In this document: in pieces, positions 1 through 5,940 of the stretch
Position numbering within the stretch: the first letter of the stretch is position 1
Layout of the letters: every line of letters begins with the position of its first letter
Origin: Verrucomicrobiota bacterium
GTDB lineage: Bacteria; Verrucomicrobiota; Verrucomicrobiia; Chthoniobacterales; UBA10450
DNA: 5,942 nt
Direction of reading: 5' to 3'
NCBI GenBank assembly: GCA_003219395.1
Contig: QHOR01000083.1
Location: 451 to 6,392, forward strand
Notes under the pieces: model-generated
Databases searched by the model: none
Seen by the model: only the letters and a program-made list of their open reading frames with translations
What the model was told of the DNA's origin: nothing
Translations under genes and position numbers: made by a program

Positions 1-795
1 CCGTTTGGTTTGGAACAGACAACTCCGGACACTACTCTCTACACGATCGAGCGCACTCTGCCGACCGGGGCCATCACACCGGAGCGGCAGATTGGCGTGC
101 AGCTCTGGGGGAAACCGTTTGCAATCATTTGGCCGGACCGAGCAGATCTGCTGACTTATTACGCTGGCATTTTCAATGGTAACGGCCGCAACACCACCAA
201 CAACGACAACAACAACTTTATGTATGTCGGCAGGCTGGAGGCCATGTTGTTCAAAGATGTTTTCGGAAAGGGATCGTTTCTAAAACTTGGCGCAGACGTT
301 CTGAACAGTCGTGATGACAAGGGAACCAACATCTCGCAAAGCTTGACCCTGCTGGTGAATGACGACGGGTCGCTTTCACCGTTCGTACTGCCTGGAGCAG
401 ATGAGCGAACCGCATGGAGCGTGGATGCCTGGCTTAGGGCGGGCCCATTTGATTTAATTGGTGAGTTCTTTCAGGAAAGGGTTCTTCCGCGCACAACCAA
501 TGGGCCTCCCGGCTTTGACGCATTCACGACGGACGGATTTTATGTCACCGGCGGCTATTACTTGATCCCGAAGAAGCTGCAGGCTGTCGTTCAATGGCAG
601 CACTTGAATCCAGGGCAAAAAGGCAATGATGGCATCTCTTCAATTGTTGGCGGCCTCAACTACTACATCCACGGCGACGACCTGAAGGTGATGGTGAACT
701 ACTTTCATACGTGGTCTGACTTCCGCCAGGCCAACCCCGAATTCGGAGATGATCAATTCGATGAAGTCATCGGACGCATGCAGCTAATGTTTTAG
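1..795 (+). CDS. OprO/OprP-like phosphate-selective porin family protein, C-terminal part (5' end outside window)
   Basis: The reading frame is open from the first base, so the N-terminus and signal peptide lie outside the window. The 264 residues present are roughly the last two thirds of a porin that is usually about 400-450 residues long. Alternating polar and hydrophobic beta-strands end in aromatic residues, and the chain ends in Met-Gln-Leu-Met-Phe, a terminal Phe typical of outer-membrane barrels recognised by BamA. The stretch YYAGIFNGNGRN, an Asn-rich loop, then MYVGRLEAMLF matches the usual porin O/P layout of 'GxFNGxG' followed by a strand with an Arg-Leu pair. Family members form trimeric anion-preferring channels; real specificity varies widely, so 'phosphate' is only a family label. 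It lies upstream of, and in the same direction as, an ABC importer, which suggests it feeds that importer's substrate through the outer membrane. I see no terminator hairpin in the 33 bases after it. Family call is fairly sure, substrate unknown. Confidence 0.82.
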   Translation, partial: PFGLEQTTPDTTLYTIERTLPTGAITPERQIGVQLWGKPFAIIWPDRADLLTYYAGIFNGNGRNTTNNDNNNFMYVGRLEAMLFKDVFGKGSFLKLGADVLNSRDDKGTNISQSLTLLVNDDGSLSPFVLPGADERTAWSVDAWLRAGPFDLIGEFFQERVLPRTTNGPPGFDAFTTDGFYVTGGYYLIPKKLQAVVQWQHLNPGQKGNDGISSIVGGLNYYIHGDDLKVMVNYFHTWSDFRQANPEFGDDQFDEVIGRMQLMF

Positions 796-828
796 ATCGA
801 AACACACCAGATTAGAGGAAATAAAATC

Positions 829-1017
829 ATGAAAGAAACCTTTCGGAGTAAACTGCGCGAGCTATGGGCGATTCGCCGGCAATGCCATCGCCTCCGGCTC
901 GAGCAACGACGGAGTCGACATCAGCAATCCTCGAAATTTTATAACGAATTGCGGCGACTTTGGAAAAGTCCATTGCTAAAAAATGCGGTGATTCGCCCCC
1001 GTCTCACTCGTCAGTGA
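829..1017 (+). CDS. Small basic hypothetical protein (62 aa) with a repeated FxxxLRxLW motif
   Basis: I do not recognise this protein. It has an ATG start preceded by AGAGGA at 814-819 with a 9-base spacer, the best Shine-Dalgarno site in the window, which is the main argument that it is translated. The product is very rich in Arg, Lys and Gln and should be strongly basic, with no signal peptide or membrane segment. Two similar segments occur, FRSKLRELW (residues 5-13) and FYNELRRLW (residues 37-45), both predicted helical, which looks like an internal duplication. It sits 33 bases after the porin and 61 bases before the binding protein, same strand. A nucleic-acid or membrane-surface binding small protein is conceivable but unproven. 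It could also be a chance ORF in an intergenic region, as another frame (833-979) is open as well but lacks a start codon. Confidence 0.42.
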   Translation: MKETFRSKLRELWAIRRQCHRLRLEQRRSRHQQSSKFYNELRRLWKSPLLKNAVIRPRLTRQ

Positions 1018-1028
1018 ACTCGCGCTGA

Positions 1029-1064
1029 CAGGAGACGTGCCTGACCGGCGCTTTTCGCCTCCTG
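1029..1064 (+). promoter_or_regulatory. Possible leader RNA structure upstream of the binding-protein gene
   Basis: Short complementary segments crowd the 61-base gap before the binding-protein gene. CAGGA (1029-1033) can pair with TCCTG (1060-1064), enclosing a small GGCG-CTTTT-CGCC hairpin (1047-1059). Alternatively CAGG (1029-1032) can pair with CCTG (1040-1043). These two pairings exclude each other and both involve the only AGGAG (1030-1034) in the gap. The stems are short, there is no U-tract and it matches no riboswitch class I know, so this is a weak suggestion of a leader or mRNA-stability element rather than a terminator. Confidence 0.2.
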
Positions 1065-1078
1065 CCAATCTATACGAT

Positions 1079-2047
1079 ATGAAAACAAGAGCAGTCATCG
1101 CAGTTGCCGGGGCACTGACGCTTTTTGTGCCACATGGCCGTGCGCAGGAAAAAACCGTAGTTCGGTTTGGGCATTTCCCGAATATTACGCACGCCCAGGG
1201 TGTGATTGCACATGCACTTTCCCGGCAAGGCAAGGGCTGGTTTGAAGAACGATTGGGACCAAATGTCGATATTCAATGGTTCACATACAACGCCGGGCCG
1301 TCAGCGATGGAAGCGATCTTTGCCGGATCGCTGGATGTCACCTATGTGGGACCGGGTCCTGCCTTGAACGCTCACCTCAAATCCAACGGTGAGGAAATCC
1401 GCGTAATCTCGGGTGCTGCCAATGCCGGCGCTGCATTGGTAGTAAAACCTGATTCCCCCATCAAGGCGCCGGCAGATTTCCGCGGGAAGAAAATTGCTAC
1501 GCCGCAGCTTGGCAATACGCAGGACATTTCCTGCCGAGCATGGCTGAAAGCGCATGGTTTAAAGGTCACCCTGACTGGTGGGGATGCGCAGGTGATCCCA
1601 ACGGCGAATCCCGACCAGCTGGGGCTTCTGCAAAAAGGCTCCGTCGATGCTGTGTGGACCGTCGAACCATGGGTGACGCGGCTCGAACGCGACGCGAAGG
1701 CGCGTGTTTTTGTTGAGGATACAAATACCATCACGACCTGGCTTGTTTCGAGTGTGAAGTTCCTGCGTGACCGGCGCGATTTGGCGAAGAAAATCACAGA
1801 CGCGAACACCGAATTAACGAAGTGGATTCAGGAGAACGAAGCCAAGGCGCAGAAGTTGTTGATCGAAGAATTGAAAGCCGAGACGCGAGCTGATTTTTCG
1901 CCAGACGCAGTCGGGCAAGCATGGAAGCGGATTCAGTTCACCAACGAAGTGTCGCGTGACTTGGTTGCCAAGTCGGTGCAGGACGGCAAGGATGCCGGTT
2001 TTTTAAAGGGCTCGACAGACACATCAAAGCTAATTGCCCCTCCCTAA
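1079..2047 (+). CDS. NitT/TauT-type ABC transporter periplasmic substrate-binding protein (nitrate/sulfonate/taurine family)
   Basis: This protein should capture a small anion in the periplasm and deliver it to the membrane permease encoded two genes downstream. I chose the ATG at 1079 (322 aa). It gives a classic signal peptide: Lys and Arg at residues 2-4, a hydrophobic core at 5-17, and a likely cleavage after Gly-Arg-Ala at 22. An in-frame GTG at 1037 would add 14 residues ahead of the signal and has an AGGAG only two bases away, too close to be convincing. Family marks of COG0715 proteins are visible: VRFGHFPNITHAQ (28-40), an AGP..AMEAIFAGSLDVTYVGPGPAL block (72-96), ATPQLGNTQD (140-149) and AVWTVEPW (191-198). 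The only cysteine of the mature part is Cys152. The stop TAA overlaps the next start (TAATG). SsuA/TauA-like sulfonate binding is the nearest guess; nitrate or other ligands are possible. Confidence 0.9.
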   Translation: MKTRAVIAVAGALTLFVPHGRAQEKTVVRFGHFPNITHAQGVIAHALSRQGKGWFEERLGPNVDIQWFTYNAGPSAMEAIFAGSLDVTYVGPGPALNAHLKSNGEEIRVISGAANAGAALVVKPDSPIKAPADFRGKKIATPQLGNTQDISCRAWLKAHGLKVTLTGGDAQVIPTANPDQLGLLQKGSVDAVWTVEPWVTRLERDAKARVFVEDTNTITTWLVSSVKFLRDRRDLAKKITDANTELTKWIQENEAKAQKLLIEELKAETRADFSPDAVGQAWKRIQFTNEVSRDLVAKSVQDGKDAGFLKGSTDTSKLIAPP

Positions 2048-2880
2048 TGCTCCTGGCTGTTCGTCACCGTTCCTCAGCTACTGAGGAGCTCCAGATCATC
2101 CCGCCCTCAAAAGTTTCGGTCGAAGGCGTGTCAAAAGGCTTCCGCAGTGCTTCAGGCGACGTTTTGGCGCTCGATCAGGTAAGTTTAAAAGTCGCCGAAG
2201 GCGAATTTGTGTGTCTCGTTGGCGCGAGCGGCTGTGGCAAAACGACCTTGCTCAACATAATTGCGGGTCTGGAAAAAGCAGACAGCGGCACGGTGCTGGC
2301 GGACGGGAAACCGGTGACCGGACCTGGCCGCGAACGGCTCGTTATGTTTCAGGAACCGGCGCTGTTTCCCTGGCTGGACGTTATTGGGAATGTCCTCTTC
2401 GGCCTCAACCTTAAACCGAACCTGACAAATAAAGACCGACGCCAGGTCGCTAAGTACTATCTGGAACTGGTTGGTTTGAGTCGATTCGAACATGCGAATA
2501 TTCACGAGCTTTCCGGCGGAATGAAGCAGCGCGTCTCGCTTGCTCGCGCACTGGCTCCGAATCCTCGAGTGCTCCTTATGGACGAGCCGTTTGCCGCGCT
2601 CGACGCTCTCACCCGCGAGCAACTTTATGGCGACATTCAAGAGATTTGGAGGGCGCGTCGCAAAACCATCGTCTTCGTGACGCATAACGTACGCGAAGCG
2701 GCGTGTCTGGGTGATCGCGTTCTGCTCTTTTCGCCTCATCCGGGGCGCATCCAGAGGGAATTCAAGGTGGAGCTGCCACGACCGCGTGACATCAACAGCG
2801 TCGATCTCGCCGCTCATGCCACACAAATCACCAAGGCGCTGAAAAGTGTGGGTAAAGCCGAGGCTGTCACGTCGAAATGA
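2047..2880 (+). CDS. NitT/TauT-type ABC transporter ATP-binding protein (SsuB/TauB/NrtD-like)
   Basis: This is the cytoplasmic ATPase that powers the importer. In 277 residues all ABC motifs are intact: Walker A GASGCGKTT (59-67), Q-loop glutamine in MFQEPALFPW (Gln102), signature LSGGMKQR (155-162), Walker B VLLMDEP (175-181) with catalytic Glu180, D-loop ALDALTR (184-190) and switch His213 in VTHN. The 'EPALFPW' after the Q-loop is typical of the nitrate/sulfonate/taurine ATPase subfamily. The start shares one base with the upstream stop (TAATG) and has no clear ribosome binding site, so translational coupling is likely. The first about 22 residues precede the conserved domain and are poorly conserved-looking; their DNA contains a strong inverted repeat (2069-2089). 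The 3' end overlaps the permease by four bases. A dimer of this subunit with the permease dimer is expected. Confidence 0.95.
   Translation: MLLAVRHRSSATEELQIIPPSKVSVEGVSKGFRSASGDVLALDQVSLKVAEGEFVCLVGASGCGKTTLLNIIAGLEKADSGTVLADGKPVTGPGRERLVMFQEPALFPWLDVIGNVLFGLNLKPNLTNKDRRQVAKYYLELVGLSRFEHANIHELSGGMKQRVSLARALAPNPRVLLMDEPFAALDALTREQLYGDIQEIWRARRKTIVFVTHNVREAACLGDRVLLFSPHPGRIQREFKVELPRPRDINSVDLAAHATQITKALKSVGKAEAVTSK
2069..2089 (+). promoter_or_regulatory. Perfect stem-loop just inside the ATPase gene
   Basis: TCCTCAG (2071-2077) and CTGAGGA (2081-2087) are exact inverted copies around the three-base loop CTA. T2070-G2088 (wobble) and G2069-C2089 extend it to nine base pairs. It starts 22 bases after the ATPase start codon and lies in the weakly constrained N-terminal extension. 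In mRNA it could slow ribosomes or mark a processing point between the binding-protein message and the membrane subunits, a common way of making more binding protein than transporter. It has no U-tract, so it is not an intrinsic terminator. Role is inference. Confidence 0.35.
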
Positions 2881-3644
2881 AACGATTTTTGCTGGCGGCT
2901 GCATTTTTCGCGGTGCTCGTTTTGTTTTGGGAAGCGGCGTATCGTGCAAGGATTTGGTCGCCTGTTCTTCTGCCGTCCCCGGGGCAGGTTGTAACGTACT
3001 TGCAAGGTATTACCGCTGACGGAACTCTGGTAAAAGCGACTGTGATAACAATGCGTCGGTTGCTTATTGGTTACATCATTGGACTTGTGGTTGGTCTACC
3101 GCTGGGATTATTGACGGCGCGCTGGAAATTGTTCGGCGACACGATTGGGACCATGGCTCTGGGATTGCAAACATTGCCTAGTGTTTGCTGGGTGCCTCTG
3201 GCGCTGTTGTGGTTTGGTCAGACAGAAGCCGCCATGCTTTTCGTCGTGGTGATGGGAACTCTCTGGTCGGTGATCATCGCAACCGAGACTGGCGTGCGCA
3301 ACGTTCCGCCGATCTATCGCCGCGCTGCGTTGACCATGGGATCCAAGCGGCTGCACATGTGGTTCAAAGTGATTCTGCCTGCCGCGCTGCCTTTCATCGT
3401 CAGCGGAATGAAGCAAGGATGGGCATTCGCCTGGCGTTCGCTGATGGCGGCTGAGATTTTCGTGACAATCCTGACCGGTTTCGGCCTTGGCCAGCTTCTC
3501 CATTACGGACGTGAATTGAGCGCCATGGAGCAGGTGATTGGGATTATGATCGTGATTGTCGTAATCGGTTTGCTGGCTGACAAAATTTTCTTTTCACCGA
3601 TCGAAAAATTTCTGCACCGGCGCTGGGGAACAAGCCAGGCATGA
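2877..3644 (+). CDS. NitT/TauT-type ABC transporter permease (SsuC/TauC/NrtB-like)
   Basis: This is the inner-membrane subunit that forms the translocation path as a homodimer. It has 255 residues, the normal length for this family, with about six hydrophobic segments near residues 4-20, 62-80, 88-112, 118-138, 165-200 and 218-238. The N-terminal LLPSPGQVV (31-39) and the phrase LQTLPSVCWVPLALLWFG (97-114) are hallmarks of the SsuC/TauC group. The cytoplasmic coupling ('EAA') loop is RRAALTMGSKRLHMWFKVILPAALP (148-172, invariant-type Gly155), which docks onto the ATPase. The start ATG overlaps the ATPase stop as ATGA, and the end overlaps the HPr start in the same way. No frame break is seen. 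The single permease gene fits a homodimeric importer. Substrate cannot be decided from this subunit. Confidence 0.95.
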   Translation: MKRFLLAAAFFAVLVLFWEAAYRARIWSPVLLPSPGQVVTYLQGITADGTLVKATVITMRRLLIGYIIGLVVGLPLGLLTARWKLFGDTIGTMALGLQTLPSVCWVPLALLWFGQTEAAMLFVVVMGTLWSVIIATETGVRNVPPIYRRAALTMGSKRLHMWFKVILPAALPFIVSGMKQGWAFAWRSLMAAEIFVTILTGFGLGQLLHYGRELSAMEQVIGIMIVIVVIGLLADKIFFSPIEKFLHRRWGTSQA

Positions 3645-3943
3645 GGGTCGGGCACAAGAAAGCGTCCGTTTTGGCGCAACGCGAGGTGCGCATCACCAAC
3701 AAACTTGGATTGCACGCGCGGCCGGCTGCACAGTTTGTCAAACGCGTACGAAGCTTTCGATCGGAAATCTGCGTCGTAAAGTCGGGTAAGCGATATTCAG
3801 CCTCCAGCCTCATCGATGTTCTGCGGGCAAATCTGGATTGCGGTTCGACGGCGATCCTCGAGGCGCACGGTGTCGATGCAGATGACGCGCTGGATGAGTT
3901 GGAGCAGTTACTCGCGAAGTTTCACGAACAGGAGACTGACTAA
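3641..3943 (+). CDS. HPr-like PTS phosphocarrier protein
   Basis: HPr proteins relay phosphate from PEP via enzyme I to PTS components or regulatory partners. The signature ITNKLGLHARPAAQFVK (residues 18-34) contains the phosphorylated histidine, His25 here (His15 of classical HPr), followed by the invariant Ala-Arg-Pro. The region KRYSASSLIDVLRANLDCGST (50-70) corresponds to the regulatory serine helix; Ser56 aligns with Ser46, though the usual preceding Lys is Ser. The C-terminal helix DDALDELEQLLAKF (81-94) is normal. At 100 residues it is 10-15 longer than usual, all at the N-terminus. I kept the ATG at 3641 because it forms an ATGA overlap with the permease; a TTG at 3671 is an alternative giving a standard-sized HPr. 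It is the last gene of the transporter operon, and no enzyme I, EII or HPr kinase is visible. Its stop overlaps the stop of the convergent gene. Confidence 0.9.
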   Translation: MRVGHKKASVLAQREVRITNKLGLHARPAAQFVKRVRSFRSEICVVKSGKRYSASSLIDVLRANLDCGSTAILEAHGVDADDALDELEQLLAKFHEQETD

Positions 3944-4827
3944 CGCAAAGGTCGGGCAACCAAAATTCCGCTATCAGAGCTGTATCGATATAGATATTTG
4001 GAAAGCTCTGAGTCCACCACCACGCGACCGTAATTGCTGGGCGAAGACGCGTGCATAAAATGCAAGACGCCGTCGCTTGTGCGCAATGCGAGACCCACGT
4101 GAGCGGTGGAATAAAGGTCGCGGCGGTCGCGCGAAATGATTCCGATAATGTCACCACTGCGCAGCTTTGATTCAATTCCTGCGACTTTGTTCTTCGGAAT
4201 TTCATAAAGGGCGCGTGAGGAGACATTTGCCTCCATACGTGACAGCGGTCCGAGCAGTGAACGGTTGGCAGCCAGATAACGATAATGTCGCCAGCCAGCG
4301 CTCATCTCCCGCGCAGAATGTGGAACACTGCGTCCACCCAGATCGCGAGTCATATCTTCTACGAGTCCACGGCGATCATTATCGTAAAGCCAGTCCTCCA
4401 GATAATGAAGACGCGAAAGATAATCGCCGGTGCATTCACCGGCGCGGTATCGATCCATCTCGATGTAATGCAGCAGACGTTCCGGAGTCCAGTTCGATTC
4501 CGGCTCGTTCAGCATTCGAGCAAAGCTGAGTGCGATTTCGAAAAAGGTCCAGCAGTCGACGCCCTGAAAGTTTACCGACGGCGACTCGACGCGGTTATCG
4601 ATCTCAAGAGTGAAATGCTTGTACCGTGTCCCTACCAACGCCTGTCCGACCACCGCAGTGCGTTCCCCAATGGGCAGGGCCTTCCAATTCCCGGCTTTGG
4701 CCTTTGCTACCAATCGATTGAACTGGTCCTGTCCTTTAAACACCGTGCTGAATGGCAAGCGCGATTCAGACGCGAGCGCGACTGAACAAAGCAGAAACAG
4801 GAAAACCACGAACTTGCAACTTCGCAT
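3940..4827 (-). CDS. Exported DUF1460 (NlpC/P60-like) putative N-acetylmuramoyl-L-alanine amidase
   Basis: DUF1460 proteins have a papain-like NlpC/P60 fold and are thought to cut peptidoglycan fragments, probably the bond between N-acetylmuramic acid and L-alanine. The ATG at 4827 gives 295 residues and a clean signal peptide (MRSCKF, hydrophobic core VVFLFLLCSVA, cleavage near Ala-Leu-Ala/Ser at about 20); a GTG at 4836 would add three residues. There is no lipobox, so the mature protein should be soluble in the periplasm or secreted. The likely nucleophile is Cys92 in QGVDCWTFFE, a variant of the usual VDCxTFVE. The catalytic His is probably His243 in STAHVGLAL, after the SGDIIGIIS strand, with His259 in LHFMHASS as a further conserved site. 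The TAG stop overlaps the HPr TAA tail to tail. It is divergent from the hydrolase at 4981. Family call is confident, precise bond cleaved is inference. Confidence 0.85.
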   Translation of the reverse strand: MRSCKFVVFLFLLCSVALASESRLPFSTVFKGQDQFNRLVAKAKAGNWKALPIGERTAVVGQALVGTRYKHFTLEIDNRVESPSVNFQGVDCWTFFEIALSFARMLNEPESNWTPERLLHYIEMDRYRAGECTGDYLSRLHYLEDWLYDNDRRGLVEDMTRDLGGRSVPHSAREMSAGWRHYRYLAANRSLLGPLSRMEANVSSRALYEIPKNKVAGIESKLRSGDIIGIISRDRRDLYSTAHVGLALRTSDGVLHFMHASSPSNYGRVVVDSELSKYLYRYSSDSGILVARPLR

Positions 4828-4980
4828 GACAGGCACAACTCAACGCGGAATGGAAAAACTTACAAGGGTTACAGAGTTAAAAACGTTGAAACGCTAAAAG
4901 GCACTCTGACCGAGCCTGACCCGACTTTGTGATGTTTTTAGCTCTTTTAACTTCTCGGCTGTCTCATATCGTTTAAGACT
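4828..4980. promoter_or_regulatory. Divergent intergenic spacer, presumed to hold promoters of both flanking genes
   Basis: This is the only spacer between two divergent starts in the window, and it is clearly richer in A and T than the genes. Both flanking genes must be transcribed outward from here. Possible elements are too degenerate to name: on the + strand TTTAAC (4946-4951) and the CATATC region (4965-4970) are spaced roughly like -35 and -10 boxes before the GTG at 4981, but the match is poor. I see no convincing operator palindrome, no good Shine-Dalgarno site for either gene and no small ORF. Confidence 0.4.
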
Positions 4981-5940
4981 GTGCCCATTCGTTTCCAGAA
5001 AAAAAGCCGGAGAAACATTGTTCGTCAGGCACCGGATGGCGCAACTGCCAAGCCTTCCACCCGGGTCCGTTTGCGGCCCCGAGCCGATTGGCATAAGCGC
5101 AATTTTCTTACCAGCGTCCTGATTCCCTCGCTCTTCGTTAAACGGGCGGGTGATCAGACAGCACGGCCTCCGCAATTTCCAAAAATCCGAGCAGGCGAGA
5201 TTTGTGTTACGTGGATCGGACACGCGTCGTTTCTTGTTCAGACCCACGAAGTCAATGTGTTGATTGATCCGAACTGGTCGAAATGGCTGAAGGTGATTAA
5301 GCGTTTGAAGCAGCCGGGCTTCGAAATTCATCATTTGCCCTCGATTGATTTTGTTCTGGTGACTCACGCGCATTTCGATCATCTCGACCGCCGCACGCTT
5401 CGCCGAGTTGCCGCTGACCAGCCGATCGTCGTCCCGATAGGCGTGGGGAACCTGGTACACGATCTCGGCTTCCACATCGTCCACGAGCTCGATTATTGGC
5501 AGACAGTCGAGCTTGGCCCGCTCAAAATCTCGCTAACACCTTGTCATCACTGGGGCGCGCGGTTTTTGGCGGATTCCCACCGCGACTTTGGCGGATTCGT
5601 CATCGCGGCGAATGACCGCACGATTTTTCACTGCGGCGACAGCGCCTACTTTCCTGGCTTTAAAGAGATCGGCGATCGCTACGGAATTGAGATTGCGCTG
5701 CTTCCGATCGGGGCCTACGAAGCGCCGACTGGCCGTGAAGTTCACATGAATCCAGAGGAAGCAGTCAAGGCATTTGTCGAACTCGGCGCCGACACTTTGA
5801 TCCCCATGCACTACGGAACTTTTCGACTAGGCTTCGAACCGATGCATGAACCACCGCAACGGTTGCTGAAATCAGCGCGCGAACATGGAATCGCAGACAA
5901 GATCCTCGTGATGACCGAGGGAGAGCCCGTTGTCCTATAG
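4981..5940 (+). CDS. Metallo-beta-lactamase-fold hydrolase, NAPE-PLD/UlaG-like
   Basis: This is a complete MBL-fold enzyme of 319 residues with a binuclear metal site. The ligands are all visible: HAHFDH (His129, His131, Asp133, His134), His190 in TPCHHW, Asp220 in HCGDSAYF and His277 in PMHYGTF. The phrases VTWIGHASFLVQ (76-87), LTPCHHWGARFLADSHRDFGGFVI (185-208) and LLPIGAYEP-like (240-247) resemble N-acylphosphatidylethanolamine phospholipase D relatives more than true beta-lactamases, so the bond cleaved may be a phosphodiester; many bacterial members are uncharacterised. The GTG at 4981 is the first usable start after an in-frame stop (4948-4950), and no ATG occurs before the fold begins. 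The N-terminal about 65 residues are Arg/Lys-rich, with no clear signal peptide, so a cytoplasmic or membrane-surface location is likely. The TAG stop falls two bases before the window edge. Confidence 0.88.
   Translation: MPIRFQKKSRRNIVRQAPDGATAKPSTRVRLRPRADWHKRNFLTSVLIPSLFVKRAGDQTARPPQFPKIRAGEICVTWIGHASFLVQTHEVNVLIDPNWSKWLKVIKRLKQPGFEIHHLPSIDFVLVTHAHFDHLDRRTLRRVAADQPIVVPIGVGNLVHDLGFHIVHELDYWQTVELGPLKISLTPCHHWGARFLADSHRDFGGFVIAANDRTIFHCGDSAYFPGFKEIGDRYGIEIALLPIGAYEAPTGREVHMNPEEAVKAFVELGADTLIPMHYGTFRLGFEPMHEPPQRLLKSAREHGIADKILVMTEGEPVVL

Noticed and set aside
796..828. Possible terminator after the porin
   Set aside because: No stem followed by a T-run is present in the 33-base gap.
833..979. 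Second open frame across the small ORF, reading GVNCASYGRFAGNAIASG and onward
   Set aside because: It looks protein-like in composition but has no usable start codon and follows a stop directly; the frame with the AGAGGA site and ATG is better supported. It might be a remnant of an older gene.
2185..2949. Long 254-codon open frame on the minus strand
   Set aside because: It lies antisense to the ATPase and permease genes, has no recognisable domain, and is rich in Arg, Gln and His as expected for a mirror of a GC-biased gene.
4285..4785. 166-codon open frame on the + strand
   Set aside because: It is antisense to the DUF1460 gene, whose catalytic motifs and signal peptide prove the minus strand is coding.
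4876..4950. Loose inverted repeat GTTAAAA...CTAAAAG versus TTTTTAGCTCTTTTAAC in the divergent spacer
   Set aside because: Pairing is imperfect and driven by A/T runs; it is not a credible terminator or operator.
4894..5484. 196-codon open frame on the minus strand
   Set aside because: It is antisense to the MBL hydrolase and its spacer, shows no domain, and the + strand carries the intact metal-binding motifs.
5565..5598. Direct repeat TTTGGCGGATTC at 5565-5576 and 5587-5598
   Set aside because: It lies inside the MBL gene in two different reading frames and both copies encode conserved-looking residues, so coincidence is the simplest explanation.
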